Below are positions 1 to 7,467 of a stretch of 8,022 nucleotides of DNA, piece by piece. A program made the position numbers and the translations under genes. The DNA is from an uncultured Moraxella sp. (GTDB lineage Bacteria; Pseudomonadota; Gammaproteobacteria; Pseudomonadales; Moraxellaceae): the NCBI GenBank assembly GCA_937889485.1, contig CALAPG010000100.1:1-8022 (forward strand), in the 5' to 3' direction. The notes beneath the pieces were generated by a model. That model ran no database searches and was not told the origin of the DNA. It saw only the letters and a list, made by a program, of their open reading frames with translations. Within the stretch, counting starts at the first letter, position 1. Every line of letters begins with the position of its first letter.

Positions 1-240
1 ATCTAGCACAAAAGGTGCTGGGACAAAAATAACTGATGCATTAGCGCCCGTGGCTTTGACTGCCTCATCCATCGTATCAAATACAGGACGGTCAAGGTGG
101 GTAGTCCCGCCTTTACCTGGTGTCACGCCGCCCACGATGTTAGTACCGTATGCAATTGATTGCTCTGAGTGTAGAGTACCGTTTTTACCAGTAAAACCTT
201 GCACCAATACTTTGGTGTCTTTTCCAATTAATACGCTCAT
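1..240 (-). CDS. sucD: Succinyl-CoA synthetase alpha subunit, N-terminal part (cut by window edge)
   Basis: The visible 80 codons encode the start of the alpha subunit of succinate-CoA ligase, which converts succinyl-CoA, phosphate and ADP (or GDP) to succinate, CoA and ATP (or GTP) in the cytoplasm. Translation gives [18 protein letters not shown] followed by conserved stretches [13 protein letters not shown] (residues 21-33) and [13 protein letters not shown] (37-49), then [10 protein letters not shown] (68-77), the N-terminal CoA-binding Rossmann-type domain of this family. The active-site phosphohistidine lies further on, outside the window. The ATG at 238-240 is preceded by AGGAAA about six bases upstream, a good ribosome-binding site, and matches the known N-terminus of E. 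coli SucD. It is separated from sucC by 97 nt that hold hairpins, whereas in E. coli the two genes nearly touch. No frame damage is visible. Identification is very secure; only the truncation limits it. Confidence 0.96.
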   Translation of the reverse strand, partial: MSVLIGKDTKVLVQGFTGKNGTLHSEQSIAYGTNIVGGVTPGKGGTTHLDRPVFDTMDEAVKATGANASVIFVPAPFVLD

Positions 241-282
241 TGTTTTTCCTTTAATTATCTTGGTAATTAGCTTGGGATGGTT

Positions 283-320
283 AAAAAAGGGGGAAAAGTA
301 AGGATGCTGCCCTACTTTTC
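283..320 (-). terminator. Terminator-like hairpin with T-tract between sucC and sucD
   Basis: Read on the minus strand, GAAAAGTA (300-293 complement on the far arm) pairs perfectly over 8 bp with TACTTTTC. Two further GG/CC pairs form inside, with one bulged base and a 7-nt loop. The stem ends in C, followed by CCCC and then six T (288-283). It lies 17 nt after the sucC stop and 43 nt before the sucD start. The four C between stem and T-run are not ideal for an intrinsic terminator, and the stem is AT-rich, so partial termination, or a stabilising or processing hairpin, is as likely as full termination. Strand is assigned from the T-run. Confidence 0.5.
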
Positions 321-325
321 TGATT

Positions 326-340
326 TAAGCCTTAGGCTTA
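326..340 (-). repeat. Small perfect inverted repeat overlapping the sucC stop codon
   Basis: TAAGCC and GGCTTA form a perfect 6-bp inverted repeat around a 3-nt centre. On the minus strand the repeat begins with the sucC stop codon TAA, and the centre supplies a second in-frame TAA, giving a tandem stop. The hairpin would form on the stop codon itself, directly upstream of the larger hairpin at 293-320. No function is known to me. Confidence 0.45.
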
Positions 341-1513
341 GCCCGCTTTAACAGCATCAACAATTTTTTGACCCGCTTCTGATAGACCTTGGGCAGAAAT
401 TAATTTTAAGCCAGATTCGTCAAGGATTTTTGCACCCAACTCGGCATTGTTACCTTCAAGACGCACGACCACAGGTACTGTCACATTGACTTCTTTGACC
501 GCTGCAATAATGGCTTCAGCAATCATGTCACAGCGAACGATACCACCAAAGATGTTGATTAGTACGCCTTGGACTGATTTGTCTTCTAGAATCAGTTTGA
601 ATGCTTCAACCACACGCTCTTTGGTTGCACCGCCGCCCACGTCTAGGAAGTTGGCTGGTTGACCGCCATATAGCTTGATGATGTCCATGGTTGCCATGGC
701 AAGACCTGCACCATTGACCATACAGCCGATGTTACCTTCTAGGGCAACATAGTTTAGGTCAAATTCTGATGCTTTAAGTTCACGCTCATTTTCTTGTGAT
801 TTGTCACGCTGGGCAGCAACGCTTGGTAAACGATACAGGGCATTTGAGTCGATACCGATTTTGGCATCCACACAGGCAAGTTCGCCAGTTTTACGCACCG
901 CAAGTGGGTTGATTTCAAATAATGCAAAGTCGTTTTCGATAAATGCTTGGTAAGCACCTGTCATCAATTTGGCAAAGGCGTTGATTTGTTTGTCTTTTAA
1001 GCCCAATTTAAAGGCAACTTCACGCGCTTGGCTTGGCTGCAAGCCGACCAATGGGTCAACTTCCACTTTTAGGATTTTTTCTGGGGTTTCTTCAGCGACT
1101 TTTTCAATCTCAACACCGCCTTCAGTAGATGCCATAAAGGTCACGCGGCGGCTAGAGCGGTCAACAACCGCACCTAAGTATAGCTCAGTTGCGATAGGGT
1201 ACATGTCTTCAGCGATTAATACGCTGTTGACAGGTTGACCGTTGGCGTCAGTTTGGTAAGTCACCAAGTTTTTGCCAATCAGTTCTTCTGCGATTTGTTT
1301 GGCTTCTTCACGGGTTTTGGCGATTTTTACGCCCCCTGCTTTACCACGACCACCTGCGTGTACTTGGGCTTTAACTACCACAGCGCCTGCATTGCCTGCC
1401 ATTTTGTCAAAAGCGGCTGCCGCTTCGTCACCATTGGTGGCAATAATCCCTTCTTGTACGGGCAATCCATAGCTTTTTAATAATTCTTTGGCTTGATACT
1501 CATGTAAATTCAT
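338..1513 (-). CDS. sucC: Succinyl-CoA synthetase (ADP/GDP-forming) beta subunit
   Basis: This 391-residue protein is the beta subunit of succinate-CoA ligase, which binds the nucleotide and, with the alpha subunit, makes substrate-level ATP or GTP from succinyl-CoA. It begins [12 protein letters not shown], the hallmark N-terminus of the family. An ATP-grasp fold follows, with the glycine-rich [13 protein letters not shown] stretch (51-63). The metal-binding FEINPLAV (199-206) and VDAK (215-218) segments come next. The C-terminal CoA-ligase domain has [11 protein letters not shown] (267-277), FLDVGGGA (289-296) and the phosphate-binding FGGIVRCD (322-329). Length is close to the 388 residues of E. 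coli SucC. The ATG at 1511-1513 has GAGAGGA about seven bases upstream. It lies 104 nt downstream of lpd and 97 nt upstream of sucD, with a hairpin in each spacer. Nucleotide preference cannot be read from the sequence. No frameshift or missing motif is seen. Confidence 0.98.
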   Translation of the reverse strand: MNLHEYQAKELLKSYGLPVQEGIIATNGDEAAAAFDKMAGNAGAVVVKAQVHAGGRGKAGGVKIAKTREEAKQIAEELIGKNLVTYQTDANGQPVNSVLIAEDMYPIATELYLGAVVDRSSRRVTFMASTEGGVEIEKVAEETPEKILKVEVDPLVGLQPSQAREVAFKLGLKDKQINAFAKLMTGAYQAFIENDFALFEINPLAVRKTGELACVDAKIGIDSNALYRLPSVAAQRDKSQENERELKASEFDLNYVALEGNIGCMVNGAGLAMATMDIIKLYGGQPANFLDVGGGATKERVVEAFKLILEDKSVQGVLINIFGGIVRCDMIAEAIIAAVKEVNVTVPVVVRLEGNNAELGAKILDESGLKLISAQGLSEAGQKIVDAVKAG

Positions 1514-1570
1514 GAATTTATCCTCTCAGTTTTGGTTTAAATTGGGTTAACAATCATACTTATCTGATGC

Positions 1571-1605
1571 TAAAAATGAGCTTTGGTGACAATCACCCTC
1601 AGCCC
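1571..1605 (-). terminator. Imperfect hairpin with T-run between lpd and sucC (weak terminator or attenuator)
   Basis: On the minus strand, 12 nt after the lpd stop, GGGCT pairs with AGCTC (one G-T wobble). After a small internal loop (GAG opposite AA), GGTGA pairs perfectly with TCACC around a TTG loop. The stem is followed by A and then five T (1576-1572). This is the layout of a weak intrinsic terminator in the direction of lpd transcription. The opposite strand has no T-run beside the stem. It could equally act as a processing or mRNA-stabilising structure. Confidence 0.5.
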
Positions 1606-1617
1606 ATTTGCTAATTC

Positions 1618-3069
1618 TTATTTGCGTTTACGCTGAATGGCGTGAATGGCGCGTCCATCGGCTGATAGTACCGCTTCATGCACGGCCTCAGAGATGGTTG
1701 GATGGGCAAAGGTCATCAGCTGCAAGTCTTCAATGCTTGAGACAAATTCCATGGCAATCATACCTTGGTGCACGATATCGCCTGCGCCTGCTGAGACCAC
1801 ATGCATACCAAGCAGACGGTCGGTTTTGGCATCGGCTACCACTTTTACAAAACCTTGTCCTTCACCAGCCGCTAATGCACGGCCATTGGCAGCAAGGCTA
1901 AATTGACCTGATTTGACTTCAATGCCTTGGGCTTTGGCTTGTTCTTCGGTGAGACCCACCCACGCAATTTCTGGGTGCGTGTAGATGACGCTGATGATGG
2001 TGTCGTAGTTGACTTGTACTTTTTCGCCATGAATGCGCTCAACTGCCATCATGCCCTCTTCCATGGCTTTGTGCGCAAGCATCGGGCCACGTACCAAGTC
2101 ACCAATGGCATACACGCCATCAAGGTTGGTTTGACAGTAGTCATTGACCGCAACCAAGCCGCGTTCGGTAAGTTCTACGCCTGAGTTTTCGCCCAATAGG
2201 TTTTCTTTGTAAGCACGGCGACCCACGCACACAATCAACTTATCAAACGTTTCTTCGCTCACTTGTCCTTTGGCATCGGCAGTCACCACCACTTTACCGT
2301 CTTTAACTTCGGCATTGGTGACTTTGGTGTCCACACGGATTTCTAAGCCTTGGGCTTTAAGTAGTTTGGCAGCTTCTTTGCTCACCGCTTTGTCCGCGGC
2401 TGCCAAGAATTCTGGCATGGCTTCAAATACCACCACTTCACTACCTAGACGGCGCCAGACTGAGCCAAGCTCAAGACCAATCACACCGCCACCAATCACG
2501 CCAAGGCGCGCAGGTACTTCACTAAACTCTAACGCACCTGTTGAATCCACGATGTGTTCGTTATCTACAGGGGCAACCGGAATATCAATCGGCACAGAGC
2601 CTGCCGCCAAAATCACGTTTTTGGCAGTAATCATGGTAGGTTCACCGCCATCTAATGGGGTAAATTGCACTTGTTTGTCAGCGCCTTTGCCGTCAACCAA
2701 TGTACCTGTGCCTTGTAGCCAGTCTGCACCATTGCCTTTGAGCAAAGCTGCCACACCGCCTGTAAGCTGTTTGACGATGGCATCTTTACGCGCTAGCATT
2801 TTGCTGATATCAATCGCCACATCACCTGTGGTAATGCCGTGGTCGGCTAGGTCATGTTTGGTCGCTTCATAGCGGTGTGAGCTATCGAGCAACGCTTTTG
2901 ATGGGATACAGCCCACGTTTAGGCAGGTACCACCCAAGGCTGGCTCGCCTTTATTAATGCGTTTTTCGATACAGGCTACGCTCATGCCCAATTGACCCGC
3001 ACGAATTGCTGCTTCATAGCCACCAGGGCCGCCACCAATAATCACTAAATCATAGCTATTTTTCATCAT
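1618..3069 (-). CDS. lpd: Dihydrolipoyl dehydrogenase (E3 of the 2-oxoglutarate dehydrogenase complex)
   Basis: This is the FAD-dependent E3 that reoxidises dihydrolipoyl groups on the E2 component and passes electrons to NAD+. From the preferred ATG at 3067-3069 it has 483 residues. The FAD-binding [19 protein letters not shown] lies at about 10-28. The redox-active disulfide is Cys49/Cys54 in GGTCLNVGC. The NAD-binding [13 protein letters not shown] is at 191-203, and the second FAD motif [16 protein letters not shown] is at 320-335. The interface domain ends with [11 protein letters not shown], containing the His456/Glu461 catalytic pair. The stretch [10 protein letters not shown] before the disulfide resembles Pseudomonas LPD-Glc. 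In-frame TTG (3078) and GTG (3075) codons lie just upstream, but GTG falls inside the likely ribosome-binding GGTGA, so an ATG at 3069 or 3066 fits better. Its place after sucB points to the 2-oxoglutarate complex. Sharing with pyruvate dehydrogenase or the glycine cleavage system is possible but not shown here. Confidence 0.97.
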   Translation of the reverse strand: MMKNSYDLVIIGGGPGGYEAAIRAGQLGMSVACIEKRINKGEPALGGTCLNVGCIPSKALLDSSHRYEATKHDLADHGITTGDVAIDISKMLARKDAIVKQLTGGVAALLKGNGADWLQGTGTLVDGKGADKQVQFTPLDGGEPTMITAKNVILAAGSVPIDIPVAPVDNEHIVDSTGALEFSEVPARLGVIGGGVIGLELGSVWRRLGSEVVVFEAMPEFLAAADKAVSKEAAKLLKAQGLEIRVDTKVTNAEVKDGKVVVTADAKGQVSEETFDKLIVCVGRRAYKENLLGENSGVELTERGLVAVNDYCQTNLDGVYAIGDLVRGPMLAHKAMEEGMMAVERIHGEKVQVNYDTIISVIYTHPEIAWVGLTEEQAKAQGIEVKSGQFSLAANGRALAAGEGQGFVKVVADAKTDRLLGMHVVSAGAGDIVHQGMIAMEFVSSIEDLQLMTFAHPTISEAVHEAVLSADGRAIHAIQRKRK

Positions 3070-3071
3070 TT

Positions 3072-3076
3072 TCACC
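3072..3076 (-). promoter_or_regulatory. Ribosome-binding site that decides the lpd start
   Basis: On the minus strand the only purine-rich match to the 16S anti-Shine-Dalgarno is GGTGA, which ends two bases before the ATG at 3069-3067 and five before the next ATG at 3066-3064. The longer readings from TTG (3078) or GTG (3075) would place the start on top of this site with only an AT-rich stretch upstream, so they are disfavoured. The two adjacent ATG codons cannot be separated by inspection. Confidence 0.55.
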
Positions 3077-3113
3077 AAATTTTTTCAATGGTTATTTTTT
3101 AAATACTTTAAAC

Positions 3114-3148
3114 AAAAAAGCCTGTATCAACATTTGCCAATACAGGCT
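3114..3148 (-). terminator. Strong intrinsic terminator between sucB and lpd
   Basis: AGCCTGTAT (3119-3127) and ATACAGGCT (3140-3148) form a perfect 9-bp inverted repeat with a 12-nt loop. On the minus strand it starts 7 nt after the sucB stop and runs straight into six T (3119-3114, the first within the stem). This is a textbook Rho-independent terminator. On the plus strand a T6 run (3152-3157) follows after three bases, so it may work in both directions. Only about 45 nt remain before the lpd start, so full termination here would leave little room for a separate lpd promoter; partial read-through is more likely. Confidence 0.82.
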
Positions 3149-3155
3149 CTATTTT

Positions 3156-4379
3156 TTATAAATCGAGGAGTAACATAGCTGGGTTTTCGACCAACTCTTT
3201 GATAGTCACCAAGAATTGTACCGCTTCTTTACCATCAATCAGGCGGTGGTCATAAGACAAGGCTAGATACATCATCGGCAAAATCACCACTTCACCATTG
3301 ACTGCCATTGGGCGCTCTTTGGTGGCATGCATACCCAAGATAGCAGTTTGTGGTGGGTTGATGATTGGGGTTGACATGAGTGAACCAAACACGCCGCCAT
3401 TGGTGATGGTGAAAGTCCCACCTGTCATATCTTCAATGCCTAGCTTGCCTTCACGGGCTTTTGCGGCAAAGTTACCGATATTGCGTTCAATATCTGCCAT
3501 ACCCATTTGGTCGGTGTCACGCAGTACAGGTACCACTAGACCACGGTCGCTAGATACGGCAACGCCCACATCATAGTAGCCATGATAAACGATGTCATTA
3601 CCATCAATAGAGGCGTTGACCGCAGGGAAGCGTTTTAGGGCTTCGGTCGCGGCTTTGACAAACAATGACATAAAGCCAAGTTTCACACCGTGACGTTTTT
3701 CAAAACGCTCTTTAAACTCGCTACGAAGTTCCATAATAGGTTTCATGTTGACTTCGTTAAAAGTGGTCAACATGGCGGTTTCTTGGGTCGCGGCTAATAG
3801 ACGCTCAGCCACACGGGCACGTAAACGCGTCATTGGTACGCGTTTGTCGGCACGTTGACCCACTGCATTGGCAACCACTTGACCATTATCGGCTTTGATA
3901 GCTGGGTTGGTTTTTAGGGTTGGGTTTGCCATGTCTTCTTTGGTAACACGGCCGCCACGACCTGTACCTTCTACTTCAGCAGGATTGACGCCTGTGGTAT
4001 TTGCCGCTTTACGCACTGCAGGGCTTTGGTCTTTATAGTCGCTTTCTGCTTTGGCTTGGACAGGCGCAGAGACGGATTCTGGTGCAAGCGTGGTGCCTTT
4101 ATCGGCTTCTTTTTCGGTTAGTTCAGCGGCAGGGGCAGCCATGGCGCCTTCGGTAAATTCACCGATTACTTCAGCAGACAATACGGTGTCATCGACGTTT
4201 TTGACAATTTTACTCAACACACCATCTGCGGGCGCAACTACTTCAAGTACCACTTTGTCCGTTTCAATTTCTGCAATTACAGCATCACGGCTCACTTGAT
4301 CGCCTTCATTGTAGTTCCACGCAACAATAGTACCGTCTGCGACTGATTCTGGGAATACTGGGGCTTTGATTTCACTCAT
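3156..4379 (-). CDS. sucB: Dihydrolipoyllysine-residue succinyltransferase (E2 of 2-oxoglutarate dehydrogenase)
   Basis: This 407-residue E2 core protein carries the lipoyl arm and transfers the succinyl group to CoA. The N-terminal lipoyl domain covers about residues 1-77, with the lipoylated lysine Lys42 in ETDKVVLEV. An Ala/Pro/Glu/Lys-rich flexible linker follows (about 78-117). The peripheral subunit-binding domain is at about 118-152 ([20 protein letters not shown], then [11 protein letters not shown]). A second linker leads to the catalytic domain (about 178-407). That domain begins [15 protein letters not shown] and contains [10 protein letters not shown] (324-333), [15 protein letters not shown] (336-350) and the active-site SYDHRLIDG, with His378 and Asp382. 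One lipoyl domain and this length match E. coli SucB (405 residues). The motif set favours the succinyl- over the acetyltransferase, and the neighbours agree. The ATG at 4377-4379 has an excellent AGGAG six bases upstream. All key residues are present. Confidence 0.98.
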   Translation of the reverse strand: MSEIKAPVFPESVADGTIVAWNYNEGDQVSRDAVIAEIETDKVVLEVVAPADGVLSKIVKNVDDTVLSAEVIGEFTEGAMAAPAAELTEKEADKGTTLAPESVSAPVQAKAESDYKDQSPAVRKAANTTGVNPAEVEGTGRGGRVTKEDMANPTLKTNPAIKADNGQVVANAVGQRADKRVPMTRLRARVAERLLAATQETAMLTTFNEVNMKPIMELRSEFKERFEKRHGVKLGFMSLFVKAATEALKRFPAVNASIDGNDIVYHGYYDVGVAVSSDRGLVVPVLRDTDQMGMADIERNIGNFAAKAREGKLGIEDMTGGTFTITNGGVFGSLMSTPIINPPQTAILGMHATKERPMAVNGEVVILPMMYLALSYDHRLIDGKEAVQFLVTIKELVENPAMLLLDL

Positions 4380-4476
4380 GGAAAACTCCTAATTTTAAAT
4401 TCAGGCTATTTCAGTTGTAATGGATAAAAATCTTGTTTGTCACAATTGCTAAAATAATTGAGGTCTATAAAACCAT

Positions 4477-4520
4477 AAGGATAAACACGCGATGAATGGC
4501 ATGTTTATCCTTTTTTTTGG
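4477..4520 (+). terminator. Long hairpin after sucA whose T-tract faces the plus strand
   Basis: AAGGATAAACA (4477-4487) and TGTTTATCCTT (4502-4512) are a perfect 11-bp inverted repeat with a 14-nt loop, where a GC/GC pair can extend the stem past one mismatch. On the plus strand the arm runs directly into T (eight T at 4511-4518), so as an intrinsic terminator it reads plus-strand, that is, antisense transcription heading into sucA. On the minus strand it starts 9 nt after the sucA stop, but what follows is ATGGTTTTATAG, a poor T-tract. There it may act as a weak terminator or as a 3' stabilising stem between sucA and sucB. Confidence 0.6.
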
Positions 4521-4521
4521 A

Positions 4522-7467
4522 TTAGTCAGTGTTTTTTTGTTGAGCCGCTTTTGCTTGGGCTGCTAAGTTAGCTTGACCCGTTGGTTCGTCACTTGGGAGT
4601 CCTAACGCGTCATTGACCACTTTTTTCTGCTGTGCCACGTGCATTTGCATTGAACCTGCCGCTGGCGCTGCCGATGAGGGACGGGCGACTGCTGGTAATA
4701 AATGCGCTTTGGTTGGGCGAACTGCAGGTTTTGGCGGTGCAATCAGACGGAACAAGTGCGGTGCAAGGTAGTACCACGCGCCTTGGTTAAGCGGCTCTTC
4801 TTGCGTCCAAACAATACCTTCAAGGTTTGGATATTTTGCCACTTCTTCTAGGATACGCGCTTCTGGCAATGGGTATAACTGCTCGATACGTACAATCGCA
4901 ACGTTTTCAAGCCCTAATTCGCGGCGTTTTTCTAGTAGGTCATAGTACACTTTACCGCCACATAATACCAAACGTGTGACTTTGTTATTATCTAGCTGAT
5001 CAATTTCTGAAATAACAGTTTCAAATTTACCCGCGGCCAGTTCATCAAGGGTTGATACGGCAAGTTTATGACGTAGCAAGCTTTTTGGTGACATTACGAT
5101 AAGCGGCTTGCGCGCTGGGCGCACTACTTGGCGACGCAGTACATGGAAAATTTGAGCAGGTGTGGTAGGTGTTACCACTTGCATGTTATCTTCAGCACAA
5201 AGCTGTAAATAACGCTCTAAACGCGCTGAAGAGTGCTCAGGCCCTTGACCTTCATAGCCGTGTGGCAAGAGCATGGTCAAGCCGCACAGACGTTGCCATT
5301 TGGTTTCACCGCTTGAAATAAACTGGTCAATCACTACTTGTGCACCATTGGCAAAGTCACCAAACTGTGCTTCCCAAATCACTAAGGCATTGGGGACTGT
5401 GGTTGCGTAACCATATTCAAATGCCAAGACAGCTTCTTCTGACAACAGTGAGTTAAAGGTGGTAAACGGTGCTTGGTTTTCATTCAAATTAGCCAGTGGT
5501 ACATACATGTCGCCGTTTTTAATATTAAATAGCTCACTATGACGGTGTGAGAAAGTACCACGCCCCACGTCTTCACCTGTGATACGAACAGGAAAACCTT
5601 CGTCTACAATCGATGCATACGCCAGTGTTTCGGCAGCACCCCAGTTGAGTGGTTCTTGACCTGTTTGCATGGCTAAACGTTGATCAACGACTTTTTGAAC
5701 TTGGCGCTGTAGCTCATAGCCTTCTGGCATTTGTGCCATGCGCGCGCCAAATGCTTTTAACTTTTCGATATCAACGCTAGTGTCCCAATCATCTTTCAGC
5801 TTGTGACCAATATAAGGCGTCCAATCCACGTATAGGGATTTATTAGGCTGTAGTACCAGTGCGCTGGCAACATATTCGCCTTTATCCAGTGATTCACGGT
5901 AATCATCTTCAAGGGCAACAGCCGTTTGTTTATCGATAATGCCTTGTTCAATCAAGTTGGTGGCATAAAAATCGCGGGTAGTGGGCAACTTCTTGATAAT
6001 CGCATACATCAATGGCTGGGTAGCAGATGGCTCGTCCGCTTCATTATGACCATTGCGGCGATAACAGAACATATCAATGACGATATCTTTATGGAACTCA
6101 CGGCGATAATCATGCGCAAGCTGAGCCAAAAATACAACCGCTTCGGGGTCATCACCGTTGACATGGAAAATAGGCGCATGTACCATTTTTGCCACATCGG
6201 TACAATATTCTGTAGAACGGGCATCTTCCACGCGGCTGGTCGTAAAACCCACTTGGTTATTAATAACAATGTGGATAGTACCGCCTGTTGAATAGGCGCG
6301 TGTTTGTGACATTTGGAAGGTTTCTTGGTTCACACCTTGACCTGCAAACGCTGCATCACCATGTACCACAATCGGCAGTACCGTATCACCGTTCAGATCG
6401 TGGCGACGCACTTGGCGCGCACGTACTGAGCCAATCAACACAGGTGAAACAATCTCCAAATGCGATGGGTTAAATGCAAGTGCCAAGTGTGCCTCACCGC
6501 CTGGGGTCATCACGTTTGAGCTAAAGCCGTTGTGATATTTCACATCACCTGAGCCCACCGTTGGTTGCTTTTTGCCATCAAACTCATCAAACAAGTCTTT
6601 TGGATTTTTACCCAAAATATTGACCAACAAATTAAGACGCCCACGGTGTGCCATACCAATGACCATCTCTTTGGTGCCATTTTGACCTGCACGCTGGATA
6701 ATTTCATTCACCATCGGAATAAAACTTTCCCCACCCTCCAAGCCAAAGCGTTTTACCCCAGTGTACTTACGAGCCAGATATTTTTCCAAACCTTCTGCTG
6801 CAGTTAGACGCTCCAAAATAGACTTACGTTTTTGATCATCAAATTTGATATGCCCTAGATTGGTCTCAAGATACTGCTCAATCCAACGCTTTTCTTTGGC
6901 AGTAGTCACATGCATATACTCAGCACCGATTTTATTGCTGTAGACACGCTGTAGGACTTCTAAAATTTCACGTAAGGTGGCTTTATCTTTGCCAATATTA
7001 AAATCACTGGTTGGGTAAACGGTGTCCAAATCAGCCTCTGACAACCCATGATATTCGAGCGTCAACTCTTCAATTTGGGGTCTTGGCATTAGTCCTAGTG
7101 GGTCAAGTCTTGCTAGACGGTGACCACGGCGACGATAAGCGGTGATGAGCTTTTGCACGCCCATTTGGTTTTCGCTTAGCTCTCGAATCGCTGCGGGGTT
7201 AACATCGCCAATCGCGCCGCTTTGTTGGGTAACTTTTGCTGCGGTCGTGTTGCGCGCTAACAATAAAAATTGTTCTTGAATAGTGTGATGAAGGGCATTC
7301 TTATTATCACTGCTCGCAAATTGCTCAAAGTAAGGCACTAATTGTGCATCAACGCTTTGCGGATCTTGAAGATACTGTTCATAGAGGGATTCAAGATAGA
7401 CTGCATTATCTGCCGACAATTCAGTAAACTGTGCAGAAGATACAGAAGTTTGGTTTTGGTTTGCCAT
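4522..7467 (-). CDS. sucA: 2-oxoglutarate dehydrogenase E1 component (thiamine diphosphate-dependent)
   Basis: This 981-residue E1 decarboxylates 2-oxoglutarate on thiamine diphosphate and succinylates the lipoyl group of SucB. The N-terminal E2-contacting segment is YLESLYEQYLQDPQSVD (24-40). Family motifs follow in order: MAHRGRLNLLVNILGK (272-287), HLALAFNPSHLEIVSPV (327-343), VVHGDAAFAGQGVNQETFQM (367-386), and the thiamine-binding HVNGDDPEAV (435-444) with its partner CYRRNGHNEADEPSATQPLMY (468-488). The transketolase-like domain contains GEDVGRGTFSHRH (631-643), IWEAQFGDFANGAQ (697-710) and HGYEGQGPEHSSARLERYLQ (736-755). The C-terminal domain ends with QEEPLNQGAWYYL (889-901) and VNDALGL (951-957). 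The protein is longer than E. coli SucA (933) partly because of a 24-residue Ala/Gln-rich tail after the usual end. The ATG at 7465-7467 gives the expected N-terminus, but its upstream sequence (AGAAAGAA) is only a weak ribosome-binding site. The gene starts its own transcription unit after an sdhB terminator. Confidence 0.98.
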   Translation of the reverse strand: MANQNQTSVSSAQFTELSADNAVYLESLYEQYLQDPQSVDAQLVPYFEQFASSDNKNALHHTIQEQFLLLARNTTAAKVTQQSGAIGDVNPAAIRELSENQMGVQKLITAYRRRGHRLARLDPLGLMPRPQIEELTLEYHGLSEADLDTVYPTSDFNIGKDKATLREILEVLQRVYSNKIGAEYMHVTTAKEKRWIEQYLETNLGHIKFDDQKRKSILERLTAAEGLEKYLARKYTGVKRFGLEGGESFIPMVNEIIQRAGQNGTKEMVIGMAHRGRLNLLVNILGKNPKDLFDEFDGKKQPTVGSGDVKYHNGFSSNVMTPGGEAHLALAFNPSHLEIVSPVLIGSVRARQVRRHDLNGDTVLPIVVHGDAAFAGQGVNQETFQMSQTRAYSTGGTIHIVINNQVGFTTSRVEDARSTEYCTDVAKMVHAPIFHVNGDDPEAVVFLAQLAHDYRREFHKDIVIDMFCYRRNGHNEADEPSATQPLMYAIIKKLPTTRDFYATNLIEQGIIDKQTAVALEDDYRESLDKGEYVASALVLQPNKSLYVDWTPYIGHKLKDDWDTSVDIEKLKAFGARMAQMPEGYELQRQVQKVVDQRLAMQTGQEPLNWGAAETLAYASIVDEGFPVRITGEDVGRGTFSHRHSELFNIKNGDMYVPLANLNENQAPFTTFNSLLSEEAVLAFEYGYATTVPNALVIWEAQFGDFANGAQVVIDQFISSGETKWQRLCGLTMLLPHGYEGQGPEHSSARLERYLQLCAEDNMQVVTPTTPAQIFHVLRRQVVRPARKPLIVMSPKSLLRHKLAVSTLDELAAGKFETVISEIDQLDNNKVTRLVLCGGKVYYDLLEKRRELGLENVAIVRIEQLYPLPEARILEEVAKYPNLEGIVWTQEEPLNQGAWYYLAPHLFRLIAPPKPAVRPTKAHLLPAVARPSSAAPAAGSMQMHVAQQKKVVNDALGLPSDEPTGQANLAAQAKAAQQKNTD

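Noticed and set aside
1548..1553. TATGAT-like -10 box upstream of sucC (minus strand, approximate position)
   Set aside because: No acceptable -35 lies 16-18 nt upstream, and such hexamers are expected by chance in this AT-rich spacer.
2270..2872. Plus-strand open frame of 200 codons opposite lpd
   Set aside because: It lies entirely antisense to a well-conserved gene, and its Ser/Thr/Pro/Leu-rich composition is what the complement of the lpd codons gives. There is no recognisable domain.
4414..4443. Possible promoter for sucB: GTGACA, 18-nt spacer, TACAAC (minus strand)
   Set aside because: The -35 is decent, but the -10 matches only four of six positions and lacks the key final T. This is too weak to list as a feature in AT-rich DNA.
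6009..6269. Second minus-strand frame of 86 codons inside sucA
   Set aside because: It overlaps the conserved thiamine-binding part of sucA in another frame and has no recognisable content.
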